From: Mesostigma viride
Taxonomy: Eukaryota; Streptophyta; Mesostigmatophyceae; Mesostigmatales; Mesostigmataceae
DNA length: 64,000 bases
NCBI GenBank assembly: GCA_009746045.1
Contig: RPFO01000448.1
Span: forward strand, 2,102,047 to 2,166,046
Direction of reading: 5' to 3'
Below, piece by piece: positions 1 through 10,586 of this stretch; position 1 is the first letter of the stretch, and every line of letters starts with the position of its first letter. The notes under the pieces were generated by a model. That model was not told the DNA's origin. It did no database searches and saw only the letters and a program-made list of their open reading frames with translations. The position numbers were made by a program, and so were the translations under genes.

Positions 1-87
1 AGCAAGGCTGGTGGCGCCTCGTCCCGAACTGATGACACGGACATTGACGAGTTGCTCAGCAAGATGAAGAAGAATCTGGGTTTGTAG
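1..87 (+). CDS. C-terminal exon of an unidentified protein (partial)
   Basis: The first frame is open from base 1 to a TAG at 85-87 and encodes 28 residues. The segment is hydrophilic, with an acidic stretch (DDTDIDELLSKMKK) followed by a basic C-terminus. That pattern fits the end of a real protein better than random sequence. No upstream sequence is available and I do not recognise the family. The next 50 bases become AT-rich and run into a LINE tail, which fits the end of a gene. Confidence 0.5.
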   Translation, partial: SKAGGASSRTDDTDIDELLSKMKKNLGL

Positions 88-139
88 CGGGCATGTCCCT
101 GCCAACCCGGTGCAACTGGTGTTGGTTGCTTGGAGGCGG

Positions 140-613
140 CTTAATTTATTAATTAATTAATCAAACTCGTGCTCCCGTCGGGGAGTCACGGAGCACCGAA
201 GTGCTTTTAATCCCTGTATGTGCACAACAGGAAGGAAGGGCAGAGACCCCCTTTCTCCTTCATGCCAGAGCTAGGCATGCCACAGCTGAAATCGGACACG
301 CTAGATGATCCAGCAGAACATGGGCGTAGCATGGTTGTACAATGGCTGAGCTGAGGCTATGGCTGTGTACCGTGTGTTAGCGGTGCACGTGACTAGGTAT
401 GACCAGTGGCACAGCTAGGCAACATTCTAGGCATGGCTGCCATGGCGTCAGTGACTACCAATGAATACAAGCTAGGGCTATATTCTAGCCCGCAGGGGGC
501 GTCCACATCTTGTGGTTGATCATCAGGTCCCCGCCGGTCCCTCCAGTACACCTCAATTGGGCTTCTGGGGGTCCTGCCTGTTGCGGAGGTATTCCGGCCA
601 CAGGTCGCGTCGA

Positions 614-673
<60 letters not shown>

Positions 674-880
674 AGCAGGGGTCAGGTCATCGTCCATGCA
701 GCGTCCAGGTGAGGTCGTGCAACCGCTTGCATGCAACGCGATGAGAAAGGAACCGCTGCTTGTCCTCAGGGGAGGGGAAGGTGGGCAGGACTGGTGGGGG
801 AGCCGCCTTGTCCCGTGAGTGGGGAAGGCGGTGGCACCCACGCATGCAGTTCTACCTCACCTACCAGGCCCATGAGGGTA
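140..880 (-). mobile_element. LINE relic: ORF1 C-terminus and 3' end
   Basis: On the minus strand, codons around 860-485 encode a proline/serine-rich stretch with the motif RRLPHQSC, then DDDLTPAQ, and finish near HKMWTPPAG. The same order occurs in the copy at 16745-17055, so this is one LINE family. The DLTPAQ...R..LWP pattern is typical of the RNA-binding C-terminal region of L1-type ORF1 proteins. The 3' end lies at about 150-170 as a short TTAA-repeat tail preceded by a GACTCCCC-ACGGGAGCACGA block, which also occurs near 12260 and 16310. Only a 3' fragment remains and it has shifted frame after the glutamine run. Confidence 0.7.
617..673. repeat. (CTG)19 trinucleotide repeat inside a LINE ORF1 relic
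   Basis: Nineteen uninterrupted CTG triplets on the plus strand read as CAG (glutamine) on the LINE sense strand. They sit exactly at the PAQ...R position of ORF1. Sister copies have only about 3 (near 12840) and 5 (near 16880) glutamines there. Confidence 0.95.
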
Positions 881-954
881 ATTAAGGAGCCGGTCCTTGA
901 GCTCAGGAGGCGGCTTGCGCTCATGGCTGTGCCATGCATGCATCCATTAAAAGG

Positions 955-1515
955 AATTATAAATTATAAATTGTAACATGCCTCCGTTGGGAGATCATGT
1001 AGCACATATTCCTTGATGGATGGTGGAGTGGAGAGAGCCGCATAATCTGACTATCCTAACGCTAATTAATCTATCTAGTCTAGAAAAATCCTAACTACCC
1101 TACTCATCAAAACGCCTCCTCCTCTTGGGGGGAGGTGGCTTGCCCACAGGGTCGGGCGCGTGTGAGCCTTGACAATCTTCTGCCACCGCGTCTTGTTCTG
1201 CATGGCAGTCCAAAGAAGGTCCCGAGAGAGAGTGGATCCATGCGGTATTCAAACTGGGCTGGGACCAGTAGGTCATCAGGGCCAGCAATGCAACATATGG
1301 GTGTAGTTCGTGACATGTTTCCCTACCCTTTTGGGAATGCCCTTGGGGCCAGGCCAGGTCAGAATATGCCGCCCTGGCTGGCCAAGCTGCTGGGGGCCTG
1401 CCAGACCAAGGGCGGTGTCGACCTGGCTGGTGCGAGCAAGGTGTCCTACAAATGCTATCCTACGCTGTCTAATCTCGTCCGAAATACGAGGCATGCATCC
1501 ATGGCTAGCGAATAA
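955..1515 (-). mobile_element. LINE relic: 3' terminal fragment
   Basis: The minus-strand translation from 1510 down to about 1110 contains PRISDEIRQRRIAFVGHLARTS and a proline/glycine-rich stretch. It is nearly identical to the C-terminus of the LINE at 54870-57808. Both are followed by the same 3' UTR block (plus-strand CCTCCGTTGGGAGATCATGT) and an AT-rich tail (TTATAAATTATAAATTG here). The copy is severely 5'-truncated, as usual for target-primed reverse transcription, and carries frameshifts relative to the other copy. Confidence 0.8.
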
Positions 1516-3390
1516 TTTCCAACTCTTGGCAGGCTGCACAGTGAACTCTTGCTAGACATGCTGCACAGTGAATGGCTAGCTGTGGAGGCAATTTTGTGCA
1601 CGTGGGTTTAGCAGAACGAGATCTCATGCAGACATTCAAGCATGGGGAGTCCCTCTATCAAGCATGGAGAGTCCTCTATCTTATAATTGAGATGTCCAAC
1701 ATTATGAATATGTATATTCAATCACATGTATCGCACATCGCCGGGTTGTGTTAGCACACAGGTCTGGCTGGCGTGGTCACAGTATACGATGTCCGCGGCA
1801 GTACTTATTTATTGATTTAAATTAATAAAGTCAACTATATGGCATTTGGATACATGGGACTTGCCCATGCCATGGGATATATGTTGCATGTATGTTCTGA
1901 TTCTGATTTGGGACAGTACATGAATCCTTTGGAATTCAGAAAATGTATTTGCCGCAGCGTCTGCAGTAAACTACAGAGTGTGTGGGAATCTGCTGACAGA
2001 CATTGGTTGCCCGCGCGCCACGCTCTAGCAACGGTATCAACGAGATGGTGGCAGCAAGAGCAAAGAGCCGCCAAGAGCCGATAAGTTCTGGACACGAGAA
2101 TCATCCTTTTGGGGTCTGACAGCCTCCTAAGGTGTAGTGGTGTTGGGTGGGGGGTGGGGGGGGCTGCGCAGGGGTAATACAGGGGCACTATATACACACC
2201 CATGCCTTCTCCTTCCTGTGCATGGGGCACGCATGAACGAAGCCACCAGCACAGGCCGCGTGCACCAGGCATGGGCCGCCTCAGGAAGCTGGCCCAATAG
2301 TCTCCATGACCCCACAAGAACATAAACCAGCCCCTTTCTAAACGCATCAAACATGGTATATTGTCTGGTTGTCTCCTTGATAGTGCGTGTGCCCCCTCGA
2401 TCCCTTCTTTCTCCCCATTCCGCGATTCCCTGAAGAGACACATTTGCAAATACAGGCGCGAAGGCCTGGGGGGCTCTTCACATGGCATCAACTGCCCATT
2501 TCTCGTCCACCACGCCCTTCCCTCGCAACTCCATACCTCCTCCTTCCTTTCTGTTGCCGGGCTCATCTTTACCCTCCTGCATGCCCTGCACTCCATCCTC
2601 CTTCCATTCCCCCTCGGGTTGCAGCAAGCGTAGTTTCATCACAGCCGCACCCAGGCCTCTGAAGGCGCGACCACCATCGACACAGCCGTTCACCACCCCC
2701 AAAGTCTCGCCTCACAGAACGCTGCTACACTACGGGGGGACAGAATAGAGCCCCCCGGGGTTTGCGAGCAAGCGGGACAACTCACTACAAACAATGCCTC
2801 GGCAGTTGGCCCTCGCCAACGCCGACACGAGCACCGCGGTCAGCAGGTAACTAACTACGGAGGAGTCCGCAGCACACACACACATGGGACTTGCTCCATC
2901 ATGACTCTGACGACATGCTCCGTCATCGAGCGCGGAGGGTCCTGATAAGCCAGTGTCCGCTGACACCGTGCTGACACTGTGCTGACACTCTGCTGACACT
3001 CTGATGACAGCGACAGCGGAGCGAAGCGTAGGTACGTAGACGGTTGGCCCCAAGGGACAGACACATCCACCAGGTGGTCAGGATCTACACACACCTGCAC
3101 ACGCCGTGGGTACCACACCTTGTCTCGTTACTATCGCCACAGGCAGGAGCGGTCTGCACCAACGGGGCACGAGCGCGCGCTCCATGCACTCACATCCCCA
3201 GGAGGGACATTCAGAGCGCGTCCGATGACGCAGGCAAACAGACATACCCGTCTCAGAAAGGAAGACGTGCATCTCAGCAGGGAAGATCTCACAAAATGTG
3301 CATGCGATGGAGGCAAGCGTGGCGCATGTCCCTAGACATGGAATCGATGCCCACGCATCCATGGAGGTGCCCTTAGATTCAGGGCCCCTA
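1516..3390. other. Intergenic stretch without a recognisable gene
   Basis: Reading frames up to about 250 codons exist here on the minus strand (1835-2596), but their composition is cysteine/tryptophan/arginine-rich with no domain, no repeated family and no plausible splice partner. I see no coding gene. A short run of 11-12-bp CTGACACT repeats sits at 2955-3012. Confidence 0.5.
2955..3012. repeat. Short tandem repeat of about 11-12 bp (CTGACACTCTG type)
   Basis: Four to five imperfect copies of CTGACAC(T/C)(G/C)TG follow one another. They are probably intergenic. Confidence 0.7.
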
Positions 3391-3392
3391 GA

Positions 3393-3437
3393 TGCAGTGC
3401 CCTTTGATGTACACGTGGTGCATATCCCTGGAGTTGA
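3393..3437. repeat. Diverged tandem copy of the RING gene's stop-codon region
   Basis: The segment CCCTTTGATGTACACGTGG and its flanks align with CCCCTAGATGTACACACGG at 3535-3553, which encodes the last residues and stop of the RING protein. The offset is about 134 bp downstream in the direction of that gene. The copy has lost the stop and coding frame, so it is an old duplication in the 3' flank. Confidence 0.65.
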
Positions 3438-3536
3438 ATGAAAAGGGCGAGCATGCCCTTATAACCAGAGGCACACACGCGCATGCTTTACATGCACACA
3501 CGGCACATGATTAAGATACACGCTCGGCGCATGCCC

Positions 3537-5250
3537 CTAGATGTACACACGGTGCACGTCCTTGGGCTTGAGCTTCTCACGGCAGGTCGGGCACGTCTTG
3601 CTCTTGGACAGCGCCTCGCCGATGCAAGGTGCGCAGAAGACATGCCCACACCGGGTGCTGCTCATCTGCTTGATCACATCCAGACAGATGCTGCACTGGA
3701 CCTCCAACCTCTTTGCGCTGTCACCGCCGCCGCCACCACCACCACCACCCGCATCGTGGTGTTTACGGGGGGACGCCGCAGCCCCTGCGGCCGTGGATGT
3801 GGATGAAGGGTGCCTGCGCTTGCCGCTGGTGGGCCAGGGGACAGGGCGGTGGCGGTCGCCAGAGGCAGTGCTGGCGGCGACGAGGAACATGGGCCCACCG
3901 GGGGGCATGTGTGGGTGTGTCGTGACGAGGTGGACGTCGTCGTCGAGCTCGATTAGTGTCTCGCGGGGGCGGGGGGCGCGCGAACCCTGGTGGTGGTGGT
4001 GGTGATGGTGGTGCTGAGGGGGGAAAGGGGGAGGGAGGATGGGGCCGGGGAGACAGGGGGTGGGGGTGTGAAAAGGCTGCGCTGAGGCGAAGAAGGAACA
4101 GAAAGAAAAAAGCGAGGGAGGGTGAGGGTGGTTGGATAAGGAACGGGGTGGGAGGGGTGGGGAGCCAGGCGCTGGGGCGGGTGGGTGACAGGGCAATGTA
4201 AGCATGGGAGGGTTCACATTCCAAAGGGAGGCCAGAACCAATAAATACTAAAGAAATACTACTAGTAAACTAGGCTAGAACCACCATAGAACCACCATAG
4301 AACCACCTGGCGACAATAGAACCACTATAGTACCAGTATCGAACCACTATAGAAATAGGTGTACGCTAGCATTGAATCACTACAGAACTAGTAAAGAACC
4401 ACTAGAGAAACGGTCGTATACTAGTATAAAACCACTATAGAACTAGTATAGAAACACTACAGAAATTGTAGTATACTAGTACTACTATAGAAACAACTAG
4501 TCCGTCAGGGGGAGGTCAGACTTAACAAAAGGGAATGAGAAGACAGGGAAGAGGTGCTGAGGGGCGAGGATAACGGTAAGAAGAGTATCATAGCAACCGA
4601 AAAATGTTGTAGTAGCATTCAAACGTCTTAACTGAGGAAGGGAGAATGGCCATGGAACGGGCATGGAATGGGCGCTGGCATGGACCAGAGGGACGGGAAC
4701 GACAGCAAAAAATGGCACTGACGATGGGCATGCCGATTGGGATAGGGACGGAGATGGCAAGAAAGGGCCATGGCAAGGGCAGTCCCACCAAATACGCAAC
4801 AAATGTGGGGGCGTGCAAGGGAAAAACTTAATAATTGAACAAAGAGCTGACAAATTGCTATTGGACAAAACTTTTGCTAAAGCTATGGGATGAAACGATC
4901 CTAATAACAGGGAAACCACTTACTAACGCCATCGACGAAAACCGTCAATGACTTGCAGCCTGCACAGGACAGAGAGGTGGTTAACGCTAAGGACAAAAAC
5001 GCGGTTCATGCTGACTTGGACCTACCGTGGATCTGCGTTGCGGCGGCGGTGACACAATCACGCCGTCATCAGGCCCCGTGAGGTCCACCGGGTTGGCTGC
5101 GCTGGTGCCCAGGTGCGCCCTGGCCCCTGAGGGGTTCGAGGGAGGTGCCGCCACCGATGCAGTGCCATTGGAGGCGCCAGCATTAGAGGGGGCGGCAGCG
5201 GGGCGCGATGCACTCCCCCCCCCTGTCAAGGATCTCAGGTTGCGTACCAT
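3537..5250 (-). CDS. RNF4-like SUMO-targeted RING E3 ubiquitin ligase (two exons)
   Basis: Exon 1 is 5250-5026 (start ATG at 5250, donor GTAGGT) and exon 2 is 4013-3537 (acceptor after a long pyrimidine tract ending CTCAG, stop TAG 3539-3537). Both junctions are phase 0, giving about 233 residues. The C-terminus is a C3HC4 RING with all eight ligands: C182, C185, C197, H199, C202, C205, C216, C219. It ends KDVHRVYI, closely resembling the HPIYI end of RNF4, which stabilises the E2-binding dimer in that family. Exon 1 has a VDLTGPDDGVIV segment and exon 2 a TLIELDDD segment. Both look like SUMO-interacting motifs and match the VDLT.../VVIV arrangement of RNF4. The expected role is ubiquitination of poly-SUMOylated nuclear proteins. 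Exon 2 starts with a histidine run from CAC repeats, and a glycine run precedes the RING. The start is not certain and an upstream exon could exist. Confidence 0.78.
4255..4500. repeat. Degenerate repeat of about 12-16 bp (TAGAACCACTATAG) in the RING-gene intron
   Basis: The plus strand carries about fifteen degenerate copies of AGAACCACTATAG, alternating with AGTATAGAAACACTA-like variants. It lies in the single intron of the RING gene (4014-5025). Confidence 0.75.
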
Positions 5251-5264
5251 GGAGCTTATGCTCT

Positions 5265-6570
5265 CCGTGGCTGGCAGGTGGCGAGCAGGGGGGGGCCGGG
5301 AGGGGCAGGCAGGTTGACACCGTGGGCACAGGAAGCATCGTCATGAAAGCAAGGGCATGTCGTCGAAAAGGGCATACGACCACATTTGTGAGGATTGTAC
5401 AATATAGTACAGTATGATATGAAGGGCACACTACCGTCAGCATGAAGGGAGTGTTGCCACATCATGGTCCCAGTGATCCTCAGTCTGCGTGATCATTGAT
5501 GAAAGGTCGCCGGGTAGGAAGAAGAGAAGGGTCGCTGAGGCTGTGCCACACAGGCCGAGTCGGGAGCGGTATTCGCAAGAGAAGAATGGAGCACGGGACT
5601 GATGAAAGCACGGGAGGGCATCTCAATGGGTACCAACAAAAGGACCATAGTTCCCTTTAAGCAAAAAGGGAAGGGGGGCGCACTCGCACTCGCTCCCACT
5701 AGCTTTTCTAGCGGCCTCAAGCGGGCAGGCCACAGAGGACTCTCTCTGCATCATGGTGCAGGCCCGACTGTGGGTGCATTGCAACAAGCAGGCTGACTCG
5801 TTCGTTAGCTCGGTCAAACGGGGCATGCACTTGATGACATGCACTTGCCTTCCTATTTATTTCGACTCGCGTACCTATATATTTTGAATGCAGGAAGCCA
5901 ACAGAAACTTTCACTAGAGATTCCAGCAGCCCGAGAGTGTGCAGGAAAATCCAGGAACAGATTCTGACGTATTAATCTGAAACCAAAGTCTGACAGGCTG
6001 ACACATAGGACAGCTAGCCTGCCGGGCGGAATCCCCGGTTATCATGACATATATGTGCCCTTCCCTATCTGTACCATGCCCTAAGGGCAACCACTGACTT
6101 TGTGACAATCACCCCACCGTGTGACAATGACCCCACAGTCACGATTACCCCATCGGCATCCATGTCACCACGCCATACATGTGCCAAAAAAATCTAATTT
6201 TAGAAGATTTGTACGCCTGGCAATCACACAAGCTGCTGTCACAGAATCTTGCTTGCCAGGCACGTCTAGGTTTTGCTTTGCACACAGGCAGGCATGCCTT
6301 TGAGACCGGGCTTGGTGAATAGCAACCAAGCTGAGGGTGCAAACCGTCCAGATGGGTTAAAGACACAAAGCATGAAGAAGGCCGAAGCATACTTGTTTCC
6401 ATGTGTTTATATGAACTTCTACATGTGGTTACATGTGTTTATGGGTGCACATATTTGTGTACACGCGCACCTGATGTAATTAAGAGATATCGACGTGCCA
6501 CAATATATCGGGCTGGGGAAGTTTGGGTTGGGGCGGGCTGCGTGGTGTCTCATGCCTACTGAGCCGTGAG
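5265..6570. other. Intergenic stretch; one dispersed repeat
   Basis: I see no gene. Positions 5655-5790 share a block with 12495-12620 (including GGCAGGCCACAGAGGACTCT), indicating a dispersed repeat on the plus strand. The copy near 12500 adjoins LINE ORF1 sequence, so it is probably part of that family. Confidence 0.45.
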
Positions 6571-6618
6571 AAGCTCATTTAGTCAGGCCATGATCCCATG
6601 AGGAAGTGAAAAGCTTAC

Positions 6619-6694
6619 CAGGGTTGGACCGCGCCAGCTCTACAAGCCGTGTGAAGGCATCACTGGCCGCTTCAGGGACCTCCAAAATAACCCG
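6619..6694 (-). CDS. Isolated internal exon, unidentified
   Basis: A minus-strand segment is bounded by a good acceptor (CTGCCTCCCAG before 6694) and a good donor (GTAAGCTT, 6618-6611). It encodes RVILEVPEAASDAFTRLVEL followed by ARSNPG. The composition is that of a real amphipathic protein segment. I could not find its neighbouring exons with confidence, and the family is not recognised. Confidence 0.45.
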
Positions 6695-6699
6695 CTGGG

Positions 6700-8470
6700 A
6701 GGCAGGGAGAAGGAAGAAAAAAATCAAACAACAGAAAGTGCGGGAAGCACAGGAAGTAGAACAATATAAAGAAGTTAAAAAATGTTGAGTATGAACCAGC
6801 ATGGCGTGTCGAGTATGAACCAGCATCGAGCATGGCATGTCACCATCGGCATGCACAGGGGTGCAAGGTCGCCTTGTACCGAGATGCGGGAATCCAGCGA
6901 GAAAGGGGACAATCATGCTGGCATCCACGGTTACGGCTTGCAAAACGCGAGCGCTGACTGCTAGGCTCAGCAGCCACCTTTCACGACGAAGGAATGAGGG
7001 ATATGCACATGGTGGCAAGACGTACGCTGTTCCGACGGGATCCTGAAGCCGCGGGGCTGTCCACGGGAATAGCAAGCCTAGCCTCCGATGGTGTCGGTAC
7101 TTCGCAGTGTCTGCTCCACGCATAAGAACGTGTGAAAAGCGATGAGCTATGTGAATGTCTTAAAACCAAAGGCCACACAGACCTTCTACCTGTAAAGATG
7201 CAAAAGAACGCATCTGTCACGCAGTGCTTACGTACGTTCGTAATCCGCTGCGAGGCATGCCGAGTGCAAATTTGCTGATAACCCTGAGTATCGAGTTGCC
7301 GGGAACTTCGAAAAGTGCAGGCTTTGTTGCCGTCCTTGGCGGCAAAAAAGGAGCTCAGATTGGCCTTACTCTTCTAATGGGCGCACGCCTTGCCCACAAT
7401 CCGGTTTACTTCAAATGGAATTTGAGACAACCTAAAGAAAACTCATGCTTAATACACCGCATGTCGCAGGTGAAGAAGCGTCAATTAAAAACTCTTCACA
7501 AAGAAGTCTAGAGACAACCTTCGGCCAACGCCGAGTCGCCGACCACACCTACGGCATGCTTGAAAGTTATTACGCCTTCAAATTACTTCGAGCCCAGGTC
7601 CAACCTGTTAATTAATATTTTCCCCAGGTTTTTTCCCTCAAAAATTGCGCAGACGGCCACGTGCAGTCATGCACGTTCTCTCCAGTTAGGAGATTCCGTT
7701 ACTCGTCATAGTACTCTCAAATCCATGCTTGCTTTCTCTTGTAGAGCGGAATAAGACTACGGACATTAGATACACCTCAACGCGGCGCGCGGACGTGGCA
7801 TCCTACATCAGCGAATTTTACCGCCAATTTTAACACCTACAGAGCCGTACTGAAGCATTCGCGAAAATAATGCGTCTGGCATGCCCCATGCGTCTGGAAG
7901 GAAAAACTGAAAAAGACCAGCTCGATCGAGGCTTTTTTGCGTGTGGCAGCCTGGCAGGTTGCGCCTACTGTACAGTAGTTGCGGCGTCGCGCACCAGGTG
8001 CCGAGCGTTGACTCGTGAGTATAAGGCCTTGGGCTACCTTTTAAAAAACCATGAATTCATTTGGTAGGTAGACACTCGCTAGACAGATTTTCTACTCGCT
8101 CTCTAGAGCATCAGGTGCACTTGCTGCGTCTGACGGTTCGCCGTTTGCGATGGCGCGCGCGCCCGTTGACCATGATTACCTAGAAATGCGAGCCGCGGCT
8201 CAATTATTATTTTTTACGAGATCCATCGTAGAGTCGAAAACTGTGTTCTATGTGTGAGAAATGCTCTTATAAAATTAAAAATTGCAGGCAAGTTTCCAAT
8301 CAGCAGCTGAATTACAACGCTGTGCCGGACAAGCGTTCTTGTTTGGAAGCCATTCTCTGTTTTATTGGCTTGAAATTTCCACTTTACGGTAACCTTCCGT
8401 CATGATGACCTTGAAGTAGTAGCAATAATATTGACGAGTAATCTAATTGACAAAAGTTGCTGATCAAGGC
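6700..8470. other. Region without a supported gene
   Basis: Reading frames are short and unremarkable. I found no domain, RNA gene or mobile-element hallmark. It may contain introns of the gene whose exon lies at 6619-6694, and promoter sequence for the exon at 8481. Confidence 0.4.
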
Positions 8471-8480
8471 TGTCTCAAAG

Positions 8481-8609
8481 ATGGCGTCAGCAGCAGTTTC
8501 ACAAACCGAGAAAGCTGCAGCTGGCGCTCGTCGAGCCAGAGCAGTTGCTAAGGCTCGGGAGAATGCTGCAAAGAACAACTCGGCTCCTGTGCTTTCTCCC
8601 GAAGACCAG
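8481..8609 (+). CDS. Probable first coding exon, alanine-rich N-terminus
   Basis: The ATG at 8481 (context AAAGATGG) opens 43 codons ending at a consensus donor (CAG/GTGAGC). The peptide is Ala/Arg/Lys-rich, beginning MASAAVSQTEKAAAG and ending LSPEDQ. It is basic and could be a disordered or targeting N-terminus. It ends in phase 0, and the EF-hand exon at 10332 starts in phase 0, so they could be one gene with further exons between them. That link is inference. Confidence 0.45.
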
Positions 8610-9329
8610 GTGAGCATGCTTGCCTTTGTCTTGCGCTGCGTAGCCTGAGCCTGACTTCATAATAGGAAATTCCGTGCGACGCTCACCTTTAAGAAGCTAG
8701 TGGTGAACGCCACAACGCCTGAACAGGCGGCCCATAATATGCACGAAGGGTTCTCGGTTCCGCGGGCATGTCAGCATTCCATCGAGCATGACTGCCTCTA
8801 AGCATTTCCTACATTCTTGAAACCATGCACACAGCGGCGTCCGCGTCTGCTGTTCTACGTGGCGGGTCGCCTATGTTATTTGGATAGAACGCGAGTGTCA
8901 TTTCGCTTTCTTGACACGAGTATGGATTGACACAGCACCGGGCATCCGTATGCAGATCCTTAAGAAAATTTGGCCCCTCATATTTTATATAATCCCAGGG
9001 GCTCTTTCTTATTTTGCCCATTTTATCAGAGCCCATTTGTTTCTGGGGCGACGGCATGGAGGCGTTCTTCAATTGCTTACCACATACGCGTAAAACAGGC
9101 AGCTGTACCCCCGCCTGCGTCATTTGAAGATACCAGGTCGTGCAGGGACTCGTGCCTGTGTGACTTTATGTGCTAGAGAGCCGAAAGCTGGCCGTCGGGC
9201 GCATCTGTCCGTGATGCTTGCTCATTGGTCCGTTACCTTGGGCTAATAACTCCATTCTTATGTCTGTTGTCTAAGTTAAATCCCCTACGCTTCGGGAGGG
9301 CGACCCCTATCCCTCTAGTTGCTCGCGGT

Positions 9330-9465
9330 CGCTATAGCTCTTCTCCTGGTCGCTACATCTCTCCTCCTGGTCGCTATATCTCTCCTCACGGTCACTATAT
9401 CACTCCTCGTGGTCGCTATATCTCTTCTCGTGGTTGGTTGCTGTATCTCCCCTCGTGGTCGCTGT
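9330..9465. repeat. 21-bp minisatellite (CGCTATATCTCTCCTC...)
   Basis: About six imperfect 21-bp units follow one another. In one frame they encode a heptapeptide repeat of the GRYISPP type without stops. I see no other evidence that the region is translated. Confidence 0.75.
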
Positions 9466-9737
9466 ATCTTTCCCGAGGCTTGCATGTGCCATGCATGGCG
9501 CCCCTCGTTGGCAACATCAGCGCTGAAGCTGAAGACATTATACTGAGTACCATGACGGGGTGTCTGGGCCAGAAGTTACAGCTGGTAGGCAGCACCTGAG
9601 TGTCACCACCTTCGCCTGTGCATCGATTGTGTGAATAATCCTACCCTTGTGGATTGCAGCTACGTGTAGGGTTGGAGATGAATGGAGAAGTTTTGAAAAG
9701 AGCAGATCCGCATACTAACCTCGTGGTGTGTCCGCAG

Positions 9738-9844
9738 TTTTCCCCTCCATTCACCGGTACTTGGAGGGGATGATGATCCCCAGCCACCCAGCCAGGCAAC
9801 TGAACGAACGGCCAGGCATTCCTCGTTTCGTATCTGAGGACTGA
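9738..9844 (+). CDS. Possible terminal exon, unidentified
   Basis: An acceptor-like GTGTGTCCGCAG precedes an open stretch (FPSIHRYLEGMMIPSHPAR and about 16 more residues) ending in TGA at 9842-9844. The peptide looks protein-like but its entry phase (1) does not match the exon at 8481-8609. A partner exon may lie near 9480-9590. Weak call. Confidence 0.25.
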
Positions 9845-10331
9845 GGATACGCTGCCCCGCAGACTTACTGATGCTTTGCGGAGCTTACACAGTAAACCGT
9901 GACAGGTGCCAGGTACATTATGTTATTTTAAAGTAGCAAAGGAATGCAGTAAGATTATTTATAGGCAGCAACAACGGGCCTCTTCTTTCGCTTGCCACCT
10001 CTCACCCTAGTGCTCTCACACGTGTAATGATTATTATTTTCGTTATTAATGTTATTCATTCTTAATATATTGCCTGTATGGCTGATACCAGACTGTATGA
10101 TTATATGCACCCTCGTGGAACACTGTCTCTCGTCAGCACGCTCCCCCGTGTGTGCATGTACACGACCACTCATCAGACCCACCCACCCACAACCATCACG
10201 CCCCCACATAGTGTCACCCATCATGAGCTCATATGGCCACACCCATGACACCCCCTGCCCCACCCTTCTTCCCTCTTCCCGCTCTTCCCCCACCACCACC
10301 ACCGCTCCTCCCGCTCATCCACCGGCCCCAG

Positions 10332-10586
10332 GCGGTGGTCGACAACGCGTTCGCTCGCTTTGACAAGGACAGCAACAAGATGCTCCAGATGTCGGAACTG
10401 CGCGAGTTCATGAAGTACCTGAACGACGGCATCTCGCCGACGGACCAGGAGGTCCACTTTGTCATGGAGCAGGCGGACGCCGACCTGACAGGGACGATCA
10501 GTGCGGCCGAGATCAAGAAGGTGGTCACAGTCTGGTACTTGTCGTGCGAGGCCAACCAAAAGTCCAAGGGTTGCACTATCCTGTGA
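10332..10586 (+). CDS. Last exon of an EF-hand calcium-binding protein with a C-terminal CaaX-type box
   Basis: A strong pyrimidine tract (10250-10330) ends in CCCCAG, and the exon reads 84 codons to a TGA at 10584-10586. Two canonical EF-hand loops are visible: residues 11-22 (DKDSNKMLQMSE) and 49-60 (DADLTGTISAAE), with acidic residues at loop positions 1, 3 and 12. Such pairs bind calcium cooperatively. The protein ends KSKGCTIL. A cysteine four from the end with terminal leucine fits a geranylgeranylation signal, which would place the sensor on a membrane. An alternative start at 10233 would add a proline-rich stretch but would read through the apparent intron end, so I prefer an upstream exon. 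The 3' end of this exon is duplicated just downstream. Confidence 0.72.
   Translation, partial: AVVDNAFARFDKDSNKMLQMSELREFMKYLNDGISPTDQEVHFVMEQADADLTGTISAAEIKKVVTVWYLSCEANQKSKGCTIL

Noticed and set aside
1835-2596. 253-codon open frame on the minus strand
   Set aside because: Residue composition is not protein-like (Cys/Trp/Arg scatter), there are no domains, and competing frames are equally long.
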